Assembly (NCBI RefSeq): GCF_000143415.4
Contig: NW_003314288.1
Location: forward strand, 871,888-935,887
DNA: 64,000 nucleotides
Direction of reading: 5' to 3'
Source of the DNA: Selaginella moellendorffii
Lineage: Eukaryota; Streptophyta; Lycopodiopsida; Selaginellales; Selaginellaceae
Shown here: piece after piece, positions 12,540 to 24,430 of the stretch
How positions within the stretch are numbered: the stretch's first letter is position 1
Layout: each line of letters begins with the position of its first letter
The notes under the pieces: model-generated
Seen by the model: the letters and a program-made list of their open reading frames with translations, nothing else
What the model was told of the DNA's origin: nothing
Database searches by the model: none
Translations under genes and position numbers: made by a program

Positions 12540-14205
12540 GTGAGTTAAGAGTTAACACGAGCTAAGAGTAAAAACGTGATGTAGCAGCTTAAAAGAGGGA
12601 AGTAGGAATGCTCGGATGGAGTTCCACCAGGTAGAAAAGACAAGTCATACCTCAAGCCTCGGATTGCTCCCAACCCCCTGCCTCCACCGGTTGCCTACTT
12701 TAACCAAGCCCCGAACCACCCAGCAGTTCTGGCGCACAGGGATGACATCAGCCCCAACCTCTTGCTCCACTGCTCCTACTTCTAAGCTGCTAGCAGCTTC
12801 TCCCCCCCTTAAGAAAAAAGGTCTGTTGTTCTCTTGGAGTTCAAGAGGCATCCTCTTCACCGTCTCCTCTGTTTTTGCTAGCTAGTTAGCTCTTACAAGG
12901 AGGAGCACAAGCCAAGTTCAGCTCCATGCTCAGCTCTATCATCTCCTCTTTAAGACACCTCACCTCTTTGAAGCCATTCAGGAGAGCTAGCACGCTTCAC
13001 GTCTAGACGTCCCCCCCCTTTTTTTTTTTGCGATTGTCTCTTCAAACTCACAAACCTTACCAAGCCGAGTGAAGGTTTTGAAACCCCATGAGCCTTTTTC
13101 CATCTTCCAGTTGAGCTCTCCAACAATCTTGACGTGCAGATGCGTGCAAACTGCTCCTTGAGTCAGGACCATTTCTCCAGGAGATAACTTATGCTACAAC
13201 ACTCTCCGTTCGACGATCTCAATGTGGAAAGATCCACAAAGCTGTCCCACTCATCATAGTTGTAGAAGAAATCATCCTCATACTGCATCTGCAACCTTGC
13301 TCGAGCCCAAGCCTCCGCCATCGCAAGCTTCTCCCTCATCTTGATCACCTGAGGCGGCAAAACAAGTAAAGTCCAGGTCCTGACGAACAACAATGGAATA
13401 CACCTTTCCTGGGTACCTGTCTCGAAACCTGTGACAAGTACAGTGGACGATGTGGTGTTTCAGATCGCACGGAATGATAACTTGATGAAAGCAACAAAAC
13501 CATCGAGCTCGCTCTTTGGGGATCAATTATCATCTCCTCCTTTGAAGCAATGAGCAGCAGGCCTTGATCGCATCCAGAAGTGCTAGAGATAGTCCGCAAA
13601 AGCAAGTTTGACACCAGTTATTTTGGCAACACAGAAGAAAAAGAAGAAAAATAAACTCAAGTTTCAAAATTTATAGAGATCCATACAATCCAAATCAAGA
13701 TCAATCCTCCACGAACTTAATGCCGCTTTCAGCACCTCCAATCTCTGCCGAAAAACGTAGCCACGGTATGCCACAATCGTTCGCTTGAAAATCTGAAGAT
13801 GTCAATCGAAGCATGCAAGCAAAAACATGAAGTAAAGAAGCGCAGGTGGACAACAAAGGAGATGAACCGAGTGAGGCCAAGAACACATATAAGGACTGAA
13901 TGTAAGCACGTGAGGCCTCGCGCGGTTTTATCCTCCGTGCGTGGCTTCATGTGCGAAGAGTTTGGTGTGGTAAGGTATGTTGCGGAGCAGCCAGAAGCCC
14001 AGGGTGAATATAAGTACATGAGGCCTTGTGAGGTTTTACCACCGCCCAAGGACTCCTGTGCATGGGCCCGGGCAAGAGTCATTTGTGAAAGTGTTCTGCA
14101 TGAAACTGGTGCCCTGAGGCTTCTGGCCCCATGAAGAGCATTTTTTATTTAATTTGTGTAGAGTGTGGTTTATTTTTGCATATTGAGTGTATCGATATCT
14201 TTTAG
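12540..14205 (+). repeat. Dispersed repeat R, copy 1
   Basis: This block is an inverted copy of 46,919-48,564. The outer boundary is sharp: the shared sequence ends in ATCTTTTAG at 14,205, mirrored at 46,919. Inside, both copies share a 12-bp palindrome (ACGTCTAGACGT) beside C/T (or G/A) homopolymers, and several conserved frames. It sits inside one PPR pseudogene here and between two PPR genes in the other copy. No terminal repeats, transposase or RT are visible, so its class is unknown. Confidence 0.75.
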
Positions 14206-14694
14206 TTAGCAGATTCTTTCCACTGCGGATGAAAAGCGTGATCATCACATTCCAAGAGATCTCGTTCTTCTCTGGATCCAATTTGAAAATCTCTCGCGCT
14301 TTATCAAGATGCCCGTTGTCGGCATATGCCGTTCCACGATCGAATTCCACGTCGAGGCATCTCGCCGGAGCATCCCATCGAACGTTCTGCGCGCTCGATT
14401 TAGATCTTTCACCTGTGCGTAGGCCTGGATCATGATGCTGGAGGAGAAGAGCTTAGGATTCTCTATGGATTCGAAGATTGCACGGGTGTCATCGACACTG
14501 CCGCGTTTGCCATACATCTCGACGAGCAGATTCGCGAGGTATTTGTTGCGGCGGTGCTCGCTCTGCGCAATGCGGGCGTGGATTTGCCTCCCCTGTGACA
14601 GATCCCGGCAGTTCTTGAGCAGTGCTCCGCAGGAGAGCAAGCAATCCTCTGAGGTGACTGTGGAAATCACGAAATTGGGGAAGAGCAATGCCAT

Positions 14695-14962
14695 AAACTT
14701 TGCTGGATCTCACACGCATTCGCGATTCGCGAGGTATTCCTTGCGAGAATCCGGGCGCGACCTCCACAGCTCTTGAGAATCCTGGACGGAGAAAGAACAT
14801 TCCAATCTAGCTTGGAGATCACGGCTAAGAAGAAGAAGATAATCCATCTTGCCTTGCAAGAACAAGGACACCCTGGAAGAAGCAAAGATTTTACTCTCTG
14901 GTGACAATTCCTCTACTCCACTGGGCTTATAAGATTGGCTCTCTCCTCCATTCTCTATAGCT
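14695..14962. promoter_or_regulatory. Shared intergenic region of divergent PPR and fucosidase pseudogenes
   Basis: The PPR pseudogene starts at 14,694 on the minus strand and the fucosidase at 14,963 on the plus strand, leaving 268 bp for both promoters. No TATA box is confidently placed. The call rests only on the head-to-head arrangement. Confidence 0.35.
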
Positions 14963-15489
14963 ATGAATTTCCATCTCTCTTTCTTGCTCCTCGAGATACT
15001 AGTGTTCTAGGGAGCTGTCGCTCTAAATTCGCCCCCATCGCTCCCTCTCCGCCCAATTCCCTCATGGCGCCAGCTCCAGTTCCACTCGCGCCGCCTCTCG
15101 ATGTTCTTCCACTTCGGCGTCAACACACTCACGGACTCGGAGCGTGGATCCGGCCACGAATCGCCCTCCATCTTCAACCCGGAGCGATTGAATGCGTCGC
15201 AGTGGATGGACGCGGCCCAATCCACGGGCGCGCAGCTCATGATCCTCACGGTCAAGCACCACGACGGGTTCTGCCTGTGGCCCTCGGCCTACACCAATTT
15301 CTCCGTGGCTAGCAGCTCTTGGCGAGGAGGGAAGGGGGATGTGGTGGCCGAGTTCGTGGCCACCGCCAGGGAGCATGGATTGGACGTGAGCTTTTACCTC
15401 TCGCCATGGGATTTGCACGAGAGCTGCTATGGCGACACTCTTCTCTACAACGAGTTCTACTTGGCTCAGCTCCGAGAGCTTCTTACTGG

Positions 15490-15677
15490 GTGAGTGAGAC
15501 ATTCTTTGCTTCTTCTCCACGCATTTTTCTTGGTGGCATGATCACTGTGTGATATGTTTGCATTTCCTCCAGCCCATCAAACGGTTTTAGCATTAGGAGC
15601 TCGCGAGCTTGTGGGCTTTTGTAGTTTTCATCTCTAGCAGCAGATGCCTTGACGCGGCATTTTGTTTTGGCGTGCAG
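15490..15677 (+). other. Fucosidase intron 1
   Basis: The reading frame breaks after LLTG and resumes with YGPISKVWLDG when 15,490-15,677 is removed. The ends are GT...AG with good plant consensus (GTGAGTGAG and GCGTGCAG). Confidence 0.85.
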
Positions 15678-16053
15678 ATATGGGCCAATCTCCAAGGTGT
15701 GGCTGGATGGTGTGAAATCATCCACTGCAGTGAACATGAGCTACGATTTTGAGCTCTGGTTTGACACGATTCATCAGCTGCAACCCGGTGCCAACATCTT
15801 TTCTGATGTTGGCCCCGACATCCAATGGGTTGGGAACGTGTTGGGGGAAGGAGGGGCACCTCCCCCAACGTTTGTTCAAACATGAGAAATGCTTTAATGC
15901 TCTCTGCAAATGCCTTGCAAGGGTTTTATACAAAGAAAATGGGGAATATTCTAAGGACTAAAATATTTTTTCTCTCTCTCACTCTCTCAATGGCCACGCT
16001 TTAACATGCAACCACTGTGGATTGTGTTGGCTCCAGACATGTGAGAACCCTCC

Positions 16054-16121
16054 AAAAAGTGTAGAATGTACCTTTGCTACTAATGCTAAAAAGTGTAGAA
16101 TGTACCTTTGCTACTAATGCT
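16054..16121. repeat. Two 34-bp tandem copies
   Basis: The 34-bp unit AAAAAGTGTAGAATGTACCT... occurs twice back to back (16,054-16,087 and 16,088-16,121) without visible mismatch, in the non-coding 3' part of the gypsy element. Confidence 0.9.
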
Positions 16122-17249
16122 AAGTGTTGGTAACTGCGTGAAATAATAAAAACTTTAGAAAACAAAGTGGAAAAAGAAAGAAAAGAGGTAGATGTAAAGT
16201 TTGGAGACAGGGAAGAAAACCTAGTGGGAAACCTTGTAGTCAAACTAGACTTTGAAGTTAAAGAAAAAGTGTAGAAAAAATGTGAAAAGAAGAGAAAAAT
16301 AGAGGAAAAAAAGTGAGTACTTAAAGAAGTTAACCTATACCTGGATTTTGGCTCAGGAAAGTGTAATATGCAAATGCAACCTTTTGATGACTTCCAATAT
16401 GCTCCAAGGATTGGCCGAAATTGAGAAAGAAAGAGAGGTAGAAGAGGGGATGCATTGCCCAAGAGTGGTAATTGTAGAAATGATAAAAGATATAGTGGAG
16501 TGATATGGTGGAGTGTTGAGATGGTGTTGGCACTCTGAGAAGGTGGCCATCTCTGAAAGTGTCAGGCCTATGGTTTAATGTGTCGGATTGAAGAAGACAG
16601 CAGCTGAAAAAGACAACGTAGTCGCTAGGTTGTTGGTAAAGAGAGGTGGCATGTGTCCACTGAGTGTTGGAGCAAAAGAAAGTGGCTTCAGCTTCTGTAA
16701 CCTCGCCTAAAGATCCACCTAGGTGCCTTGAGTGAACAGGTTCACCCAGTTGGAAGAAAGTTGCTCCAAAAAAGCTAGTGCATTGTCGGTAAATGGTCGT
16801 AAGGATATCTTGGAAATTGCACGTCCAAATGAGGTGGTGTCTTCTATTGCTATTACATGTATGTATATCCATGGTATGGTGTAAATGTGACCTCAAACGG
16901 AGAAGTGCACGATGGTGAAAGAATGAAAGATGCAAAACGGGCATTTAGAGGTAAGTGCGGGCAATGCTGCTGGAAGTTATTGGTGATGGAACTGTGAGTG
17001 TAGATGATATGGAATGGGTGTGGGAAATGTGTGGGTATAGTAATGGTAAAGGAAGGGCCAAAGAACCTAAAACATAGACCAAGCTAAGCAAGGAACCTCC
17101 ATACAAATAGCAATGCAGCCTGAGCACGAAATCCAAGGCATGGGCCATGGTCCAATGGAGAAACACCCCCTGAAAGTAAGAAAAAGGAGCCATGAAAGTA
17201 AAGTGAAAGAAAGGAAGAAAAAGAAAAAGAAGAGAAGAAGAATGCCTCA

Positions 17250-18900
17250 CCGGATGAAGCGTTTAAGGTGAGAGTGGTTGTGAGCGTGTGAGAGCACACA
17301 TCCCTCAGCATCAATTAACACATATGCTCTGCCTCTAATGTGTCACTGGACAAAGTAGGGGCCAGTCCAGCGAGGGGAGAACTTCAAAGGTGGTGTGAAC
17401 TGCTTGAGTAGAACAAGATTGCCATTCCCGAATGGTTCAATAGACTGTTGGTGATCAATGACAGACTTGATCTTCTGCTTGCCTCGAAGGAGATGTTCAG
17501 TTGTGGATCGTCATTGTTCTTCCAAGGCAAGAACATCCAAGTCACATGCATGAAGCTTGTCCTCATCGCTAAGTTGCATTGCTGCTATGTATCGAAGTGA
17601 AAGTGAGAGTGATGGCACTTGGATCTCCACTGGAAGCACAGCCTCTGTCCCATAGATAAGGGAGAATGGGGTTGTGGAGATGGATGTCTTGAAGGATGTC
17701 CAAAAGGCCCACAACGCCATAACCAAGTGCTCGTGCCAATGCCTTGGGTGATCCTCCACAAGCTTTGAGATGACTGTCTTCAATATCTTGTTGCTGGACT
17801 CCACCTGGCCATTGCACTCAGGATAATAGCTGCTGCTCTCACATGCTTGACCTGCAGCCATTGGAAAAGATGCTGCATCACCTGTCCAGGGAAGCTGTTG
17901 CCACGATTGGAAATCAAAATGGCAGGAACTCCGAATTGACAAATAATGTACTCGTAGACAAACTTTGCTATAGACTGTTGATCTGCCTATCACAGAGGGG
18001 TGGCCTCAACCCATTTTGTGAAATAGTCCATCGCCACGATGATGTATCACTGTTCTTTTGAGCTTAGTGGGTTGATCGGGCTGACGAAGTCAAGTCCCCA
18101 CTAGAAAAAGGGACCCAGAGAAGTGATGAGCTGGAAAGGGAGACATGGAAAATGGCTCCAGGGGTTGAAACGTTGGCACTACTCACATGTCTTTGCATAG
18201 GCCAAGCTATCCTAGTGAATCCGAGGCCAAAAGTAGCCATGGCACAAGAGGAGTGTTGCTGTGACCCATCCTGAGAAATGCCCCGCACAAGAGTGGAAAG
18301 CACGAAGGATCTCAAGGACCTCATATTCACCCACACACCACAACAAAACTGCCTAAGAAGTTCTCCTGTAAAGGTGTCTGTCGAGAAGGCAAAACACCTG
18401 TGCTCAGATCTCCAATGCCTTTTGTTGCACTGATGAGGAATCTGCTGGGAATCTGCTGGGAACTGACCTGAATCTAGGTACACTACAATGTTCTGTAATG
18501 CTGCTGGGACCACAAAGGAAGTAGCTTTAGCAACCAGGAACTCGCTCAAATCCATCACACGCTTCCACTGCATGTGAAAAGTTGGCTGGAACTCTTGGAT
18601 GGTCACAATCCAAGATAAAGTACTTGGACTGTGAACTGGTCACTATAAAAGAAAGGTCAGTGCATTAAAACAGACATGGAAATGAATACAAGCTCCAGCA
18701 AGAAAGTGATGAAATCACTCCAAGGTGTAAACAACAGTCATTGCTTCTTTTTCCACATCCACGTACTTCTTCTTAGTCTCCTTAAATGAATGTGAGGCAT
18801 AGTATGTTGCATGTGGTGGCTTTCCAGGTTGTAAACATTGGCAAAGGCATACTCCAAAAGCCTTTGTACCTGTCATGATGTAAATGTCAAAAGGAAGTTA
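17250..18900 (-). pseudogene. Ty3/gypsy integrase
   Basis: Reading on the minus strand, the zinc-binding region includes GHFSGWVTATLLLCHGYFWP and CQRFNPW (about 18,150-18,290). The catalytic core includes YIIVAMDYFTKWVEATP (about 18,000-18,050), with Asp in the MDYFTKW motif, and the later GQVESSNKILK with the catalytic Glu (about 17,800). Conserved TPFSLIYGTEAVLPVE follows. The GPY/F tail (RWTGPYFVQ, then NHSHLKRFI) ends near 17,250. Several stops and frame changes interrupt it. Confidence 0.85.
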
Positions 18901-20163
18901 TTGTTCTGGTGGTTGGAGTACCAGGGCCATGTAGAGTGACTGCTTTAGTGATTCAAAGGCTTGTTGCTGGGACTCACCCCAGACAAATGGAACATTGTGT
19001 TGTAGTAGAGCTACCAGAGGCCGTGAACATGCAGCATAGTTGTGGAGGAAACAGCAAAAGAAACTCATTTGCCCGAGGAAGTTGCGAAGCTGCTTCATAT
19101 TGGTTGGTGGGTTCTGATTCAAAATCTCCTAAGCCTTGGCTACCTGGGGCTTGATCCCCTCCTGTGAGACATCAAAGCCTAGCAACTGGCCTTCAGGCAC
19201 CCCAAATTTACACTTTGTTGGGTTCAATGAAAACTTGTGTTGTCGGCAGTGAGTGAAGATCTGCTCCAAGTGCACAAGGTGGTCCTTGAAGGAGTCAGAG
19301 GTCATGCATAGATCATCCATATACACCCTCAAGGTGCCTCCAATCAAGTCGTGAAAGGTGTGGGTCATAAAGCACTGAAAAGTAGCTCTAGCGTTACACA
19401 AGCCAAACGGGAGGACGTTGAAAGCGAAGATGCCCCAAGGTGTCTAGAAGGTCATAAGATCTCGATGATCGGGATGAATGAAGATCTGGTTTTACCCTGA
19501 AAAACCATCTATGAAAGAGTAGTAACAGTGTCCAGCCATCTCATCCACAATCGCATCAATAAATTGAGTTGGAAAGTGATCTTTCACAGTTGCCTTGTTC
19601 AAGTCTCAAAAGTCAATGCAGAGGCAGATTTTTCCATTTGCCTTGCGTGCAGGGACAAGATTGGTCACCCACTCTAAGCTCTCCAAAGGGTAAATAAAGC
19701 CGGCTGCCAGAAGTCGCTCGATCTCCAACTTCATCTCTAAGTGAGCTACCGGGCTGAAACGCCACATCTTTTGACGGACTGGTTTGGTTGACTCTGAAAG
19801 CACAATACTTGGAGTCTTTGTCTGTTGTTCTCTTTGCTTCTGATGCTTTGAGCACTCAATGTCCAATGCAAGAACTGTAGCCAAGTACTCTGCAAGTGAA
19901 GGAAGATCCTTCACCGAAGTCAAGTCCAACTCTGGTGCTAAAGTTTTAGTGTAATACACTTGGATCTGTACCGAGAGCTCCACAGTAGGAAATTCTGAAC
20001 TCAAAGAGTCATAACTCACATGCAGCACATCCAATTGGCTTGATTCTTTTTGAAAGTTGTGTCTCTTGATGTCATCCTTTGTCTCCAAAAAACGGCATAA
20101 CAAAATACACTTAGAGTTGTCTGCTACCATGATTTTAATAGGAAGATGCTGGCTGTGTGACAC
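18898..20163 (-). pseudogene. Ty3/gypsy reverse transcriptase and RNase H
   Basis: The RT palm starts with EIERLLAAGFIYPLESLEW and LVPARKANGKICLCIDF (about 19,606-19,740). It continues after frame changes with NARATFQCFM and the catalytic box VYMDDL (about 19,316), then the thumb-proximal LNPTKCKFGVPEGQLLGF. RNase H connection motifs (MKQLRNFLGQMSFF, PFVWGESQQQAFESLK) follow at 18,898-19,122. Position after the protease and before integrase fits Ty3/gypsy rather than Ty1/copia. Stops near 19,130, 19,405-19,600 and 18,897 make it inactive. Confidence 0.9.
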
Positions 20164-20175
20164 CTCAAATAGTTG

Positions 20176-21132
20176 CTAAGGAGGATTGAGTTTGGCTATG
20201 TCCTGTGAGAGATGGACCTGGTCTAGAGTGACTGTGTCATCAAGCTCCATAAGAGAGAGTTGGACCCATGCAAGGAACAAATTGAAAAGCTTTTCCTCTA
20301 TCAAGAAACACTCCGAAAAGCTGGATATGGGAGCCTGTACCCTATGAACCCTGCCATCAAATAAAGAGGGCGTGGCTAGAGGCTTGGCCTTACTCTCAAA
20401 TAAAGAGAGTGAAGCTGAGAGATGTCTCGAGCTATCTGACTCACCTCCAACAATGTCGATCACATTGCATGAGAAAGCATCCGTCATATAGATGGTTGAC
20501 TCCACCTCCAACTCAGGAAAAACCTTTATGAGCTTAACAGGAAAGTGTGGTGTGGAGGCCATCTTAGTCTGAGCCTGTTGGGCTTGCTGAGAAAAAGCTC
20601 TACTATGGTTGTTGAGAAAGGTGGCGTTATGGGTTCCATCACTAATTTCCATCTTGCCTTGTGTGCTGTCAATGGTGCAATAGACTATGACTTGCCGTGA
20701 GTGGCCAAGGATGATAGAGTCCTTCAATGAGGATTTTCCAAGATGTTGGTAGTCAACCATGAGGAAATCTACCTTAGAAATAAAACCCTGCACTGAGACC
20801 TTGACACCACAGTAAATGCCCGCTGGAGGAATGGTGTGGTTGGCGAAGGTCTTGAGCACGATGGAAGAGCTCTTAGTGATCTATAGCTGTGCCGAAAGGG
20901 CAGTTTCGAGAAAGATAATGTTGCTTCCAGAACCAAAGTCAACCAAAGCATCCACTCTACAATAGGAAGTACCAATCTGCACTGGGATGAAGAATGGACC
21001 AAGATCTCCACCATATCTTGTCATGTCGACAATGTGCATCTCTTGAGGAGTCCTCTTGAAAGTGCTCTTTGGTGTTCCTAACCGTGCAAACTCCTCTAAA
21101 CACTGGCTGAATCCCAAGACAAGACACAACAT
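20176..21132 (-). pseudogene. Ty3/gypsy aspartic protease and linker
   Basis: On the minus strand VDALVDFGSGSNIIF (about 20,910-20,960) fits the retropepsin active-site region, but the usual D-S/T-G triad reads DFG. A flexible protease-RT linker follows (20,176-20,859). The neighbouring gag and RT support the call. Confidence 0.7.
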
Positions 21133-21399
21133 GTCTCAGAGCGAAAAGGTGACGGGAGTGTCAACCAGCTGTTGAAGAACTGGCTCCAAAACAGGAATAG
21201 CTATTGGTGAGATCTTAGGAGGAGAAAAGAGTTGTGACTTGAAGGGAAGCTTACAAGCCACCCTCTATGTCACTAGATTTGGTGCCGACAGAGATTCACT
21301 CTCAACCAATACTGGGGGATTGATGCCAGGCTGAGCGGTTGCCTTCTTCTTCACTTGGGCTCGAGTGGTTGCTGTTTGCTATTGTTGTCTATAGAGTTC

Positions 21400-22150
21400 C
21401 TCAGCTACCAAAATTGTGTTGACTGATTAGTCTGGTGCCTTGCCTTTGCTTGATGAAGGGGCTGCCTCCATTGCTAGTTGCTCCAATTGCTCCTGATATG
21501 TCTCTGGACCCCCAGACAATGTGGAATTGTCGGCAAAGGGACATTGTTGGACACATTGAGAAGGTGGAGGCTGAAGCTTTGGGAGAAGCTTGTAGCTGCA
21601 CTGTGTGTTGTGTGTGTTCGTCTCGCAGTGAGTGCACCAACAGGACTTAAATCTGCGTTCCTAAGCTGTAGCAGCCTCTTTCCTGGACTCCACCAGCTCC
21701 TGAAGTAGTTTTTCATGGTGTGATTGTTGCTGAAGAATGATCTCCTTCAGCTGCCACATCTCATTGCCAAAGTTCTCAATAGCCGAAGGTGTATGCTCAA
21801 TAGCGACAGGCTTTGGTGTGGACAGTGAACAGCTGCATAAGGTGACTCTGATGGGGTGATGGCTTGGTCGAAATCAACTTTAGCAATCCCCCTTTTTCCA
21901 GCTTCATGGCAAACAAAAATGCCTCGTGGCAAGATCTGAATGTCTTCTTAAGAAGTTTCCGCTGCAGTTCCCACGCAGACCTGCTGTGAATGCCACGATC
22001 CCCTGTTGCTCATCTTGGACCACTCTGCAATCCCAACACTGCTTCCAGTATGCTTGAAACCGGGTGATGTAGTCAGGAACATTCTCGTGAACACCCTGCC
22101 AAAACAAAAAGAAGTTGACATGTAGCCAATTTGTGGGTTTTTCTTCAACG
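21400..22150 (-). pseudogene. Ty3/gypsy Gag fragment
   Basis: The frame at 21,904-22,107 (QGVHENVPDYITRFQAYWKQC) has the helical retrotransposon gag signature with conserved Tyr, Phe and Trp. The rest, down to the protease, is broken into short frames. No zinc knuckle was recognised. Confidence 0.6.
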
Positions 22151-22769
22151 AAACGTTCTCTGAAAGAAATAAGTAGTCTCTAGAAGTCTATCTGGTCCTC
22201 TGGGAGGAGAGAATCTGCCCAAGTTGCTACTTTGCCTTCCAGAGACTGCAAGAAGTCACGGCTATATGATCATCGTCGATGATCATGTTTGTGGTGTAGT
22301 AGTAATCAAAGCAACTGATATATGATGTTGGAGAGATTGTTCCAACACCTAAGAAGGTCTATAGATCACTCCCCTTCTGCAGCACATGGAGCTGAGGTCG
22401 AGCTAAAGGTGGCTGTGCCATAACTCGTAGATCAAAGTCACTAGAATCTGCCAAAGATGAAGAGGACTTGGCACGAGAAGGTGCTGTGTCATACCTAAGT
22501 TGCCTTTGGATGTTAAAAAGTTTACTCTATAAGTTAGGGCCTTGAGGTATAGTAAAAGGGTGCCAATTTGTCGCACGTCTAGTTTGTACTAGCATCAAAT
22601 ACCCTAAATGCCCAGTCAAGGCAACTGGGTTGACAGGAGCAAGAAGATTGTAGGCTAGTGCTCAAGTTGCTCAAAGTTGCCCAAAATGCCTGTGACGAAG
22701 AGAAATAAGGGTGAAAATGGAAGGAGATGTAGGCCTCAAACACACATAGCCATTAACCCATAGAGTAAC

Positions 22770-22930
22770 CGCTAACCTCTTGTAGTAGCCGATAACCGGT
22801 AACCAGTAACTAGTAATCAGTAACTAGGGACCTGTAACCTGTAACTAGTAACCCCCTACTCTCGCTCCTACTCCTACACCAACTTCTGTTCCTACTCTTG
22901 TCCCTGTTCCTACACCTACTCCTGCTCCTT
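22770..22930. repeat. Simple repeats upstream of gypsy gag
   Basis: A degenerate GTAAC(C/T)(A/G/T)GTAAC array (about 22,775-22,850) is followed directly by a CTCCTAC-type pyrimidine repeat (22,855-22,930). Nothing coding is seen between 22,150 and 23,600. Confidence 0.8.
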
Positions 22931-24430
22931 GAAAATTCCTTCGTTCCCAAGGAATTCCTAACAAAGTTTAGCCCAAAAGAGAAAAATGAATCCTTTAGTC
23001 TTGATCCTTCCCTATTTTGACTATCGTTGGAAAGGGCTCAGCCCCGTCTACCCTCTATCACAGGAATTTGGGAAAAAGCCGCCTCAATATTCCCCAAAAT
23101 CCAAGAAGAGGTAGCCTAGAACACTAATATTGTGGAAAAACATGTGCATGTCACTGATGTAGATCGATAATAAGGTGCCATTGGTATTTATGGAAAGCCT
23201 AGGACTAGGAGCACCTCTAGAAACAAACGGCATCCAAAACAAGGTATGGAGAAGCACAAATTCCTACTATAAAGATGACCCAATTTAGCCAGAGAAGAAA
23301 ATTCTTTTGCATGCTGTTAATTTGCCTAAATTTAGCCACAAGAATCACCACTACTCATAGATCTAGGCCAGATATACAAGCCCAAATGCACTACTTTGAG
23401 AAATTGGGCCAAGGATCTAGGCAAAAAAGTGAAAACTCCAAAATGTTCATCAAACTGAGCCAAGAAATGTTGTATTTCTGTAATTACTGCACGGATTGAT
23501 TAGCGTCATACCTTGCTGGAAAGAGGAGCTCCAGACCTATCCAACACACCTAAGATAAAACAAAACCACCACAAGATGAACAAGAAATTCCTTCCCAAGT
23601 ATGGCGAGGCTAAACAACCATGCTGGGCAATGGCAAACAGATCTTCCATTACGATCAGCAGGAGTGATGGCCAATACGTAAAATCCATCCTTCCATGAAA
23701 CCTTCCTTCTCATGAAACTTGATCCAATTCGCAACATCAATAGGTACTTGATGTCTGGAGAGAGTGCTGGAACCAATTGGCTCCCTTCGGAGTGCGATAT
23801 CTCCATCAGGCCCGGTTGGTTTTGGCACAGGAACGAGGCTCCAAAATCCCTGGAGCAGCTGTTCGACGTTTTCTACAAATCATCCGCCAGGAACTGCTTG
23901 CTCCTCCTCAACGTCCCTCCAAACTCGTTGGGACTGATCGACAAATCTGACTTCCAGACACTGGAGCGGTTTAGCTCTGCCACAGATTCCATCTTCAGAG
24001 TCAATTAGCAGCAAATCCCTTGTCCGTGACAGCAAGCAGTGTTCTCAGCTCTTTGTTCGGGCCGAAGCAAATCCTTGACGAGCGTATAGAAACTTTCTGG
24101 GCTCCAATGCAAGGGGAGTCGACCAGCTGGATCGAGCTTGATCTTGGCAAGGTCTCAAAGTTCAACGCACTGGACATCTGAGAGCCAGTAAACATGGAAC
24201 AAAGGGTCATGGAATATCTCGTTGAGGCATGGGACAGCGAGCTGGGCTGGTACCTGGTGAGCAACAGTAGCACCATTGGTTACAGGAAAGTGGATCAACA
24301 GGAAGAGGATCAAGTATGCGCTGCTTGCCTCATTCGACTGCTGATTGATGCGTTGCGGGGAGATCCATTGATCTGCTTCTTTGGGTTGTACTTCAATATG
24401 TACAACCTCATGCACTTGTCTTCTATTTAG

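Larger units (their letters stand above)
11870..14205. mobile_element. Insertion that splits the PPR pseudogene
   Basis: PPR coding stops after FIRSGKN at about 14,212 and resumes at VVTRNKVAW near 11,857, so about 2.3 kb has been inserted into one PPR motif. The insertion comprises a Ty3/gypsy integrase-like tail (about 11,990-12,195), AT-rich sequence with no gene (12,200-12,540) and the dispersed repeat R (12,540-14,205). No clear target duplication is visible, so it may have arrived in more than one step. Confidence 0.65.
10850..14694 (-). pseudogene. PLS-type PPR protein pseudogene
   Basis: PPR proteins bind organellar RNA through tandem ~35-residue helical hairpins. The start lies at 14,694 (QGRQIHARIAQSE and LVEMYGKRGSVDDTRAIFE follow). 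Successive PPR motifs then run through four or more frames: DNGHLDKAREIF (about 14,310), RNKVAWTILVQGFAQRG (11,840), NGFVEEAEDVFQEI (11,715), RDLVSWNATIAVYAQRG (11,480) and LKEAEDVLENMPLPADG (11,030). An E-domain-like DALPYVMLENIFRAV stretch ends the match near 10,860. Frameshifts are visible near 14,345, 11,750, 11,555 and 11,225, with a stop at about 10,940. The block 11,870-14,205 is foreign sequence inserted within one PPR motif. No DYW domain was found. Confidence 0.85.
15866..23600 (-). mobile_element. Ty3/gypsy element inside the fucosidase gene
   Basis: Between fucosidase blocks 2 and 3 lies about 7.7 kb that includes, on the minus strand, gag, protease, RT, RNase H and integrase in the Ty3/gypsy order. 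The part from 15,866 to 17,250 downstream of integrase and the part from 22,150 to 23,600 upstream of gag have no genes. I could not find a matching LTR pair in these flanks. A candidate LTR edge and primer site lies near 22,560-22,570 (minus strand: GCGACAAATTGGCACCC), but it is unconfirmed. Confidence 0.75.
14963..24430 (+). pseudogene. FUC1: Plant GH29 alpha-L-fucosidase pseudogene
   Basis: The intact enzyme would release terminal alpha-L-fucose from glycans in the secretory pathway or apoplast. Exon 1 (14,963-15,489) has a hydrophobic N-terminus and MFFHFGVNTLTDSE, then TVKHHDGFCLWPS. Intron 1 (15,490-15,677) has a GTGAGT donor and TGCAG acceptor. Exon 2 (15,678 to about 15,865) has KVWLDG, containing the family nucleophile Asp, and IFSDVGPDIQWVG. 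After about 7.7 kb of inserted gypsy sequence, homology resumes near 23,600 with CWAMANRSSITI, then ECDISIRPGWFWH, LLLLNVPPNSLGLI, SWIELDLGKVSKFNALDI and the DPLICFFGLYF tail. Lesions: TAG at 15,008 in the signal peptide, a frame change near 23,700-23,750, another at about 24,005, and TGA at 24,179 in place of the expected Gln. The symbol follows the Arabidopsis homologue. Confidence 0.9.

Noticed and set aside
15840-15872. TGTTGGGGGAAGG...CCTCCCCCAACG inverted repeat as an LTR or transposon end
   Set aside because: It overlaps the end of fucosidase exon 2 and no matching end is found near 23.6 kb.
16001-16944. 204- and 153-codon minus-strand ORFs, possible env-like gene downstream of integrase
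   Set aside because: They overlap in different frames, are rich in Phe, Ser and Leu from pyrimidine-rich sequence, and show no signal peptide, transmembrane or family motif that would support an envelope-like gene.
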